From: an uncultured Bacillaceae bacterium
GTDB lineage: Bacteria > Bacillota > Bacilli > Bacillales > Pradoshiaceae
Length of the DNA: 23,450 bases
Direction: 5' to 3'
NCBI GenBank assembly: GCA_904501845.1
Contig: CAJGCH010000011.1
Location: 1-23,450, forward strand
Below, piece by piece: positions 23,355 to 23,450 of this stretch. The position numbers and the translations under genes are program-made. The notes under the pieces are model-generated. The model saw nothing but the letters and a program-made list of their open reading frames with translations. It made no database searches and was not told the DNA's origin. Position 1 is the first letter of the stretch. The number at the start of each line of letters is the position of its first letter.

Positions 23355-23450
23355 CAATGGAACGAACTTGTTCTTCCAACGTAACTAATGAGTAAGGAAC
23401 AAAGGTTATTAAGCTTTATTTAGATATCGTTCGTCTTTCAGAATCGTTTA

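Larger units (their letters stand above)
23051..23450. other. Gene-free tail after mtaB
   Basis: No coding region is seen. The stretch holds a GAGGCTGGGATAAAAG motif (23099-23114) leading into a long imperfect terminator hairpin (23132-23191), and a GC-rich branched palindromic element (23248-23354) set in AT-rich sequence. The last 95 bases are featureless to me. Confidence 0.7.

Noticed and set aside
1..23450. A novel defence, mobile or biosynthetic system
   Set aside because: All genes belong to well-known conserved Bacillaceae families in near-ancestral order; there are no CRISPR arrays, phage or transposase genes, tRNA/rRNA genes or unexplained long ORFs.

Overview
The window is a stretch of core chromosome from an endospore-forming, low-to-moderate G+C Firmicute, most likely a member of the Bacillaceae. 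The gene order is essentially the Bacillus subtilis yqeM-comER-comEABC-yqzM-holA-rpsT-gpr-spoIIP-yqxA-lepA-hemW-hrcA-grpE-dnaK-dnaJ-prmA-rsmE-mtaB block. The proteins read as full-length orthologues, with strong AGGAGG-type ribosome binding sites and several TTG/GTG starts (holA, gpr, hemW, grpE). I cannot name the genus from sequence alone.

Layout: (1) 1-925: the 3' end of a SAM methyltransferase gene (yqeM), its terminator, and an AT-rich gap holding an orphan promoter-like/terminator pair. (2) 926-5629: the late competence DNA-uptake locus. comER is on the minus strand, comEA-comEB-comEC on the plus strand, and the 44-codon gene yqzM on the minus strand. (3) 5909-8689: holA (DNA polymerase III delta) on plus, then a minus-strand sleL/yaaH-type spore-cortex glucosaminidase that is not at this place in B. 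subtilis, then rpsT (S20) on minus. (4) 9021-11726: a sporulation/germination cluster of gpr, spoIIP and yqxA. (5) 11938-15007: lepA and hemW, each with its own expression signals. (6) 15042-21704: the heat-shock operon with a perfect CIRCE operator, hrcA-grpE-dnaK, a terminator, then a new promoter driving dnaJ-prmA-rsmE. mtaB (21710-23050) follows, with its ribosome binding site overlapping the end of rsmE. (7) 23051-23450: a gene-free tail with a terminator hairpin and a GC-rich, multi-branched palindromic intergenic element.

Functionally the window covers uptake of transforming DNA (ComEA receptor, ComEC channel), replication clamp loading (HolA), ribosome and translation maintenance (S20, LepA, PrmA, RsmE, MtaB), proteostasis (HrcA regulon) and the spore life cycle (SpoIIP for engulfment, GPR and SleL for germination).

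I found no phage, insertion sequence, CRISPR, toxin or defence genes, and nothing that amounts to a new system. The points most worth a second look are the relocated sleL gene and its flanking inverted repeats, the branched repeat element at the 3' end, and the orphan promoter/terminator pair near 740-843.
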